Shown in pieces: positions 7,130 through 11,485 of a stretch of DNA of 11,485 nucleotides. The translations under genes were made by a program, and so were the position numbers. The stretch comes from Candidatus Aminicenantota bacterium. GTDB taxonomy: Bacteria; Acidobacteriota; Aminicenantia; Aminicenantales; Aminicenantaceae. Every line of letters begins with the position of its first letter. The stretch's first letter is position 1. Location: positions 1-11,485 of the forward strand of contig JAUWJP010000026.1 of the NCBI GenBank assembly GCA_030607635.1, given 5' to 3'. The notes under the pieces are model-generated. The model was given only the letters and a program-made list of their open reading frames with translations, ran no database searches and was not told where the DNA came from.

Positions 7130-8368
7130 ATGAAAAACAAAACAAAGATTGTTTCAATCGTTTTATTTCTTTCAGCCTTTATTATGGTTATTTCATTTGG
7201 CGGCCAAAAGGCTGAATGGAAAGGCAAAATAGAATATGAAGATGGGATTAAGGTTATTAAAAATCCCAGGGATCCCTTGTATGGAGAGATAGAGTTTGAT
7301 TTAGAAGAAGATTTAAGCATTGGCAACGAGGAAGATGAGAATTATATGTTTTATAACGTTGGAATGCCTGCGGTTGACTCAAAAGGAAATATTCTAGTTT
7401 TTGAAAGAGGTAATTATCGGATTCAGAAGTTTGACAAAGACGGAAAATACCTACAATCTATAGGAAGGCAAGGGCAGGGACCGGGTGAATTTGAGAGACC
7501 TAGCTCTCTCCTCTATTTAGACATCGAAGATAATATTTATGTTGAAGATTCAGGGAAGATTCATGTGTTCAATAAAAATGGAGAGTTCAGAAATACTATT
7601 ATACTAGCTGAATTCGGTAGACCTATTTCAGGATATTTTGGGATTACAAGCGAAGGGGACATCATAGCTCATACAATTTCTAGAGGAAAAAGGAGAAGTG
7701 ATTTGCCCATGGACAATGAGACTTTCTTCAATATTGACCTTATAAATTCTGAGGGAAAAGTTATAAAGGCAATTGCGAACTTTCTCAGGGAAAAAAGTTC
7801 TCCCTTAAGATCAGGGACAAGATTCACTTTTCCGAATAATCAGCACATGACTCGCTTATGTTTATGTCAATTAAATGAAAATCTTAGTGTTTATGGTTTT
7901 GGTTCTGACTACAGGCTTTACATAATAAATTCAACAGGAAATATTGTTTATAGAATTGAAAAAGATGAGCCGCCTCATCCTTTAACGAAAAAGGACATAG
8001 ACAAGGTATTAGATAGGTTTATGGAAAACCAGAAAAAAAGAAAACGAGAGACTGTGTTCTCAAGAAGAAAAGTCAGAAGGGCAATGAATTTCCCAAAATA
8101 CAAGCCCTTTTTCAGCGATATTCTTAGCGATAATAAAGGGCGAATTTATGTTAAGAGCTTTAAATCTAGGTTTGATGAAGAAAAAAATAATCATTATGAC
8201 CTGTTCTGCAAAGATGGATATTACATTTATAAAGCTACAATTCCAATTTTATATCCCACAATAAAAAATGGCTGCGTTTATACTACAGAATATGATCAAG
8301 AAACTGGCTATGCTAAAGTTAAAAGATACAAAATCAAAAACTGGGAGCAGATAAAGGAGGGAATCTAA
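7130..8368 (+). CDS. P6: six-bladed beta-propeller protein with a lost lipidation cysteine
   Basis: A 412-residue paralog of P3. ATG 7130 is chosen over ATG 7100 because it aligns codon for codon with P3, has AAAGGGG 6 nt upstream, and the earlier ATG lies within repeat copy C. The leader matches P3 (a 36-nt identical stretch at 7151-7186), but where P3 has VSCGKQK this gene has ISFGGQK. The lipobox Cys23 is Phe, consistent with TGT to TTT. The product would then be a membrane-tethered or soluble exported protein. The pre-motif VIKNPRDPLYGE is at about 42-53 and the signature GRQGQGPGEF at 112-121. The insert is longer and very basic (LDRFMENQKKRKRE), followed by MNFPKYKPFF and a final VKRYKIKNW. 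The frame is intact. Confidence 0.86.
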   Translation: MKNKTKIVSIVLFLSAFIMVISFGGQKAEWKGKIEYEDGIKVIKNPRDPLYGEIEFDLEEDLSIGNEEDENYMFYNVGMPAVDSKGNILVFERGNYRIQKFDKDGKYLQSIGRQGQGPGEFERPSSLLYLDIEDNIYVEDSGKIHVFNKNGEFRNTIILAEFGRPISGYFGITSEGDIIAHTISRGKRRSDLPMDNETFFNIDLINSEGKVIKAIANFLREKSSPLRSGTRFTFPNNQHMTRLCLCQLNENLSVYGFGSDYRLYIINSTGNIVYRIEKDEPPHPLTKKDIDKVLDRFMENQKKRKRETVFSRRKVRRAMNFPKYKPFFSDILSDNKGRIYVKSFKSRFDEEKNNHYDLFCKDGYYIYKATIPILYPTIKNGCVYTTEYDQETGYAKVKRYKIKNWEQIKEGI

Positions 8369-8414
8369 TCTTAAATCTCCGAAGCAAGAAGAGTTAAAGT
8401 TTAATTGAGAAAAA

Positions 8415-8443
8415 GATTGGGGTCAGACCTTGACATTGGACAT
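8415..8443. other. Short motif resembling a dispersed REP/RAYT-associated repeat
   Basis: The stretch around TTGGGGTCAGACCTTGACAT is, from memory, a phrase that recurs in many Gram-negative genomes, often near IS200-like REP-associated tyrosine transposases. There is no transposase in the window and no strong hairpin around the motif. It sits in the 182-nt spacer between P6 and the ompH-like gene, 41 nt before the leader relic. It may mark an old insertion or rearrangement point. The attribution is low confidence and one copy cannot prove it. Confidence 0.3.
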
Positions 8444-8483
8444 TTATGATAGATAGAGTAAGATTTCAAGTGTGGATAAAAAG

Positions 8484-8546
8484 ATGCAAAGACTAATTTA
8501 TATTGTTTTAGTTCTTCTCTTGTTTTGTTAATGTGGGACTAAGCAG
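8484..8546 (+). pseudogene. Relic of a propeller lipoprotein leader
   Basis: Reading from ATG 8484 gives MQRLIYIVLVLLLFC, then TAA, then CGTKQ. This aligns without gaps to the first 21 residues of P2 (MKKFIYLVLVLSLFFFCGPKQ without its last residue): the stop replaces the residue just before the lipobox cysteine. Similarity stops after codon 21, and the next four bases lead straight into the stop codon of the convergent ompH-like gene. It is therefore the 5' stump of an eighth propeller gene, cut by a deletion or by arrival of the ompH segment. It is too short and interrupted to encode anything. Its leader DNA is most like those of P2 and P4. Confidence 0.85.
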
Positions 8547-8550
8547 GTTA

Positions 8551-9090
8551 TTATTTTTTATTTGCTTTAGAAGCGTTATATCTTCTGACAACTTCATCTG
8601 TAATATCAAAAGCTGTATCAAAATAAAGCACTCCACTTGATGATAGATCTAAAACCAAACTGAACTCTTTTTCTCTTGCTAATGAATCAATAATTGGAAA
8701 GACATCACTCCTGAATTTATTATATAACCTGAACTCTAGCTGCTGATATTCTTTGGTAAAATCCTCCTCAAATCTTTTGTGCTTTGTTTTCATGCTGTCT
8801 AAATCTAAAGTTAATTGCTGTGCGGCCTCAAAGGTTAAAGTTAGCCTTTGGGTTTTAAGTTTAGTTTCTAAGGATAGAATTTGATTGTCTAAACTAGAGA
8901 TATCACTTTGTATTTTTTGTCGTTTTTCTTGCAGTTGAAAAAGAGCTTTTTTCCCTTCATTTGAATTTTGAAAAACTTTTTCAGGATTAACAACGGCGAC
9001 AGTAAATGTTTTTTGAGCAAAACCCTGAAAAGCGAAAGCCATTAAAAATAGAATGAGAAAGAAAATAGTTCTTGTTTTTTTGATTATCAT
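8551..9090 (-). CDS. OmpH/Skp-family periplasmic chaperone
   Basis: A 179-residue protein on the minus strand. The signal peptide is residues 1-25, with probable cleavage after GFA (25). The mature start TFTVAVVNPEKVFQNSNEGKK matches the conserved beginning of the OmpH/Skp family. A long coiled coil (about 45-125, rich in Gln, Lys, Glu and Leu) forms the tentacle region. The C-terminal strand block has LVLDLSSSGVLYFDTAFDIT followed by DEVVRRYN, again typical. Skp holds unfolded outer-membrane proteins in the periplasm for the BAM complex. The start is firm: a perfect AAGGAGG (9097-9103 on the + strand) lies 6 nt upstream. Usually skp sits next to bamA or lpxD; here it stands alone, opposite in strand to the propellers, and its stop is 4 bp from a truncated propeller leader. 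It may be an extra, relocated copy. Confidence 0.9.
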   Translation of the reverse strand: MIIKKTRTIFFLILFLMAFAFQGFAQKTFTVAVVNPEKVFQNSNEGKKALFQLQEKRQKIQSDISSLDNQILSLETKLKTQRLTLTFEAAQQLTLDLDSMKTKHKRFEEDFTKEYQQLEFRLYNKFRSDVFPIIDSLAREKEFSLVLDLSSSGVLYFDTAFDITDEVVRRYNASKANKK

Positions 9091-9305
9091 GCTTTGCCTC
9101 CTTAAGTTGTTTCATGCGGTATTTTGGTATTCATTTCTTTAACTTCCAATCATTACAAAAAGTTGCTGTGAGTGAGGAGAATGAGTAATTACCGATTTAA
9201 ATTCTCTTTTTCGTCTTAAGCTTTTAATTACATATAATTTATGATATTTTTCTCATGTAAAAATACAATAGGAATAAAGAGAAATTCACAATAGAGGAAG
9301 GAACA
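9091..9305. promoter_or_regulatory. Divergent promoter region between ompH-like gene and P7
   Basis: This 215-nt AT-rich spacer must start transcription in both directions. On the + strand, TATAAT at 9233-9238 is a perfect -10 word but has no good -35 at the usual distance (TTCGTC at 9210-9215). It lies 67 nt before the P7 ATG, which has a good ribosome site (GAGGAAGGA, about 9294-9302). On the minus strand only the ompH-like ribosome site at 9097-9103 is clear. No copy of the two-hairpin repeat is present here. Confidence 0.35.
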
Positions 9306-10562
9306 ATGAAAAATAAAATCTATTCTTTTTTTGTCCTTTTCATCGTGGTTTTCTTCGCTCTAAATTATTTTCCTAAAAAGACACATGCTAAAGGGATGAA
9401 TAGAATTCAAGAATCTGACGACGTCGTTGTTGTTTCCAATCCCAAGACCCCAGAATTGAAGATGCGGATTGTTTTTAAAGAGGAACTTTCCATAGGTGAA
9501 GTTGAGGGAGATGAAAATTATATGTTTGGCGGAAGCATTGGTTTTAACACAGATAATGAGGGAAATTTCTATGTGGCCGATTTTGATAATCATAGAATCC
9601 TCAAATACGATCCTGAAGGCAGACACATACTCACTATCGGAAGAAAAGGCCAGGGACCGGGAGAGTTCCAAAGTTTATCTGTGCCTCGATTCGACAAAGA
9701 TAACAATCTGTACATCTCTGACTCATTAAACCGAAGAATTTCATTCTTTGACAAGGATGGCAATTATCTCAGGCAAATACGCATGCAGGAAAGATATTTC
9801 AATCCTTTTATCAATTCATAGGGTTTTTTCATTACCAATAAGTGGGATATGAATCAAGAGGGCAATGTCCAGAGGCAAACAAGTACTTATGGCCTTTTTA
9901 ACGACAAATTCAATTTACTCGTAGAACTTTATAAAGACGAGATCGAAATACCCATGCCTGCAGGAACGGAAGAATCCGCAATAGTCGAATATCTTGCAAA
10001 GGTATGGAGTAGAACGGCATTTAGACCAGCGGTCAGATTCATACTGGCAGATAATGATTTCATATATCTGGGTCGGCCAGATAAATACGAAATAAAGGTT
10101 TATTCCCCTGAAGGAAAGCTTGTGAAACAAATCACCAGAGATTATGTTTCTATACCTGTGAGTGATAAAGACAAAGACGATTTTTTTGAAAGGATAAGTG
10201 AAAGTCTTTCCTCCATCCCGTTGTTTACTGAGGACCTGAAGAAAAAAGCTTTTCAGAAGATAAAATTCCCAAAATACAAGCCTGCCTATCAAAGCTTCAC
10301 ACTGATGGAGAACGGATGGCTGGTTGTGATTGTTGATTCCGTTGAAGACGAATACACGCTTCTCGACATTTTTGACCAGGATGGAAAATACATCGCGCAT
10401 TTCAAAACGCCGGTGCCGGCTGAGGGGATGTTTTCTGTACTTTTATTCTTTAGAAATGGCAAAGCCTATTGTGTAGCGACTGAAGACGATTACAGGTATG
10501 CGAAGAGATATAATTATGAAATTCAGGAGTATAGAGATTATAAATGGATAAGAAAAAAATAG
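9306..10562 (+). pseudogene. P7: exported six-bladed beta-propeller gene split by an in-frame amber codon
   Basis: Two open stretches, 9306-9821 and 9849-10562, lie in the same frame and together make one complete propeller of about 418 codons. They are separated only by TAG at 9819-9821 in FINS-stop-GFFITNKWDMNQEG. The leader ends THA/KG (cleavage near 28) without a lipobox cysteine, so the protein was secreted rather than lipidated. The pre-motif VVSNPKTP (42-49) and the signature GRKGQGPGEF (112-121) lie in the first half. The QITRDYVSIPVSDKDKD insert, IKFPKYKPAY, LDIFDQDGKYIAHF and AKRYN lie in the second. TAG ends P3 and this gene normally, so recoding is unlikely. The rest of the frame is clean, so the nonsense change is recent or a sequencing error. 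The second half has only a weak start context at ATG 9849. Confidence 0.82.
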
Positions 10563-10581
10563 TTAATGTCACATCTCATAG

Positions 10582-10662
10582 TGAGGATATGGCTGGAAGC
10601 CAGAGACCCTAAAGCTCTGGCTACTCGAGGTTGAAAAAAGGCAGCTGAGCGAATTAGTGCCT
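10582..10662 (+). repeat. Two-hairpin intergenic repeat, copy D (best preserved)
   Basis: The fourth and most regular copy. Hairpin 1 is a perfect 8-bp stem: AGCCAGAG (10598-10605) with CTCTGGCT (10615-10622) around the loop ACCCTAAAG. Hairpin 2 is GGCA (10640-10643), bulged G, CTGA (10645-10648), loop GCGAA, TTAG (10654-10657) and TGCC (10658-10661). It begins 20 nt after the P7 stop. No + strand gene follows it in this window, so it cannot here be the leader of a downstream propeller. A GCCGTTTTT run at 10672-10680 could help termination but is separated from the stem. Confidence 0.72.
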
Positions 10663-10764
10663 GAGAGTAAAGCCGTTTTTAGATTAAAATAGTTTCTCCC
10701 CACCTTTTTCCACCACTTCTTTAAAAATTTACAGGAAGATTCTATTTATGGGAAGGGCACCTTT

Positions 10765-11485
10765 TTATTTAACCTTAAAAGTAGTATTCACGCGAGAACG
10801 TGATTGAGTATGTCTATCTTCTGAAAAGAGACTAAGAAAATATTCTCCTGACTTTAATTCTTCAGTTTGAAGCTCTATTAAAAATATTTCAGTGTCATCC
10901 TCTTGATACTTATTGAGAATAGAGATGGTTGCAGGGATCGTTTTTCCTGTGTCAGGCAAATGGTGAATAAGACTCAAGGAAAGTTGAATATCCGGCTGCT
11001 GGATACCTGAAAATGAGCATCTTACCACAGCTAATACCCGATTCGTTCCTTGAGACAATTCCCCAACAAGCGGAGAGTACTGGCTTGAGTCAAAAGGATA
11101 AACTGCAGATGGCTCATTTAAATAAAAGGCCCCCTTTTCTGGCTTCAGCAGTAAGGGTGCATAGAGTTTGATGCCATAATCTGGACCTTTTGGAACTATA
11201 ACCGACGTTGAAGCGACCGCTCCTCTTCCTGTTTCCAGATTTCTTATAACAAGGCGACATTTGTAATCGCCTGGGTTAAGAGGCAATAAGGAAGAATAAT
11301 AAATGTTTCCTTTCGGCAACTTTGAAAAATCCTTCTCATCTCTCTCGATCTTAACAATGTTATCCTCTTTATCGAAAATAATGCTCACGATCTCAACATC
11401 TCTTCCAGAGAACTCTTGAATTTTTTCCATGGGTATTTTCGAAAATACAGCAAGATTCGGTTTTCCTTTTATTGAACACGGTAAG
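10765..11485 (-). CDS. C-terminal part of a large protein, possibly VWA-related (5' end outside window)
   Basis: About 240 codons are present on the minus strand. The frame stays open through the right edge (upstream of Met 11430 it continues ...NLAVFSKIP), so that Met is internal. The visible part looks like beta-sandwich modules. One has YYSSLLPLNPGDYKCRLVIRNLETGRGAV followed by STSVIVP, resembling the tail of the large VWFA-related exported proteins common in Acidobacteriota-like genomes. A second, similar module ends LKSGEYFLSLFSEDRHTQSRS then RVNTTFKVK. No von Willebrand domain is visible because that part would lie upstream, so the family name is an inference. It converges with the propeller array across a 202-nt spacer that holds repeat copy D and otherwise no clear terminator. 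Confidence 0.6.
   Translation of the reverse strand, partial: LPCSIKGKPNLAVFSKIPMEKIQEFSGRDVEIVSIIFDKEDNIVKIERDEKDFSKLPKGNIYYSSLLPLNPGDYKCRLVIRNLETGRGAVASTSVIVPKGPDYGIKLYAPLLLKPEKGAFYLNEPSAVYPFDSSQYSPLVGELSQGTNRVLAVVRCSFSGIQQPDIQLSLSLIHHLPDTGKTIPATISILNKYQEDDTEIFLIELQTEELKSGEYFLSLFSEDRHTQSRSRVNTTFKVK

Noticed and set aside
9819..9821. Recoding of TAG as pyrrolysine or another residue in P7
   Set aside because: TAG ends P3 and P7 itself in this window, and no recoding element or suppressor tRNA is visible.
9360..10400. Minus-strand open frames opposite P7
   Set aside because: They are antisense shadows without homology-like features; the + strand frame carries the complete family pattern.
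919..10662. Integron attC sites with propeller genes as cassettes
   Set aside because: The GTTRRRY/RYYYAAC core pairs are not present at the element ends, no integrase gene is visible, and the units hold one to three genes of one family.

Overview
The window reads as an AT-rich bacterial chromosome segment. It is dominated by an array of tandem paralogous genes for exported six-bladed beta-propeller proteins (NHL/TolB-like, the family with the signature GxxGQGPGE[FL]). Such arrays, together with a Skp/OmpH chaperone and what looks like the tail of a large exported multi-domain protein, recall Candidatus Aminicenantes and other Acidobacteriota-like Gram-negatives. This taxonomic guess is from memory of family distribution and is not proven here. 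TAG, TAA and TGA all close intact genes, so an ordinary genetic code is expected.

Layout. Positions 1-882 hold the C-terminal part of a MutS-family ATPase, cut by the left edge. The propeller array follows on the + strand: P1 (1048-2226), P2 (2261-3403), P3 (3424-4536), P4 (4670-5854, apparent ATT start), P5 (5871-6995) and P6 (7130-8368). Next comes a 63-bp relic of another propeller gene's lipoprotein leader (8484-8546). A lone ompH/skp-like gene lies on the minus strand (8551-9090). P7 (9306-10562) is cut in two by an in-frame amber codon. A minus-strand reading frame (10765 to the right edge) is the C-terminal part of a protein that continues outside the window.

Non-coding structure. Four copies of a roughly 65-80 bp element that can fold into two hairpins lie in the spacers at about 919-995 (A), 4547-4616 (B), 7050-7115 (C) and 10582-10662 (D), all in the same orientation. 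A and D bracket the array, while B and C fall between sub-blocks P1-P3, P4-P5 and P6. I do not match the element to any riboswitch, attC site or named repeat family that I know. It is the best candidate here for something undescribed.

How the genes relate. The propellers fall into a P1/P4 type (P2 and the relic share its leader), a P3/P6 type (P5 is related in its mature part) and the more separate P7. Leader DNA is much better conserved than mature-protein DNA, and the array shows birth-and-death marks: a lost start codon (P4), a lost lipidation cysteine (P6), a nonsense codon (P7) and a leader relic. This suggests array growth and decay by recombination. No substrate or partner can be read from the sequence. 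The likely site of action is the periplasm or the outer-membrane surface.
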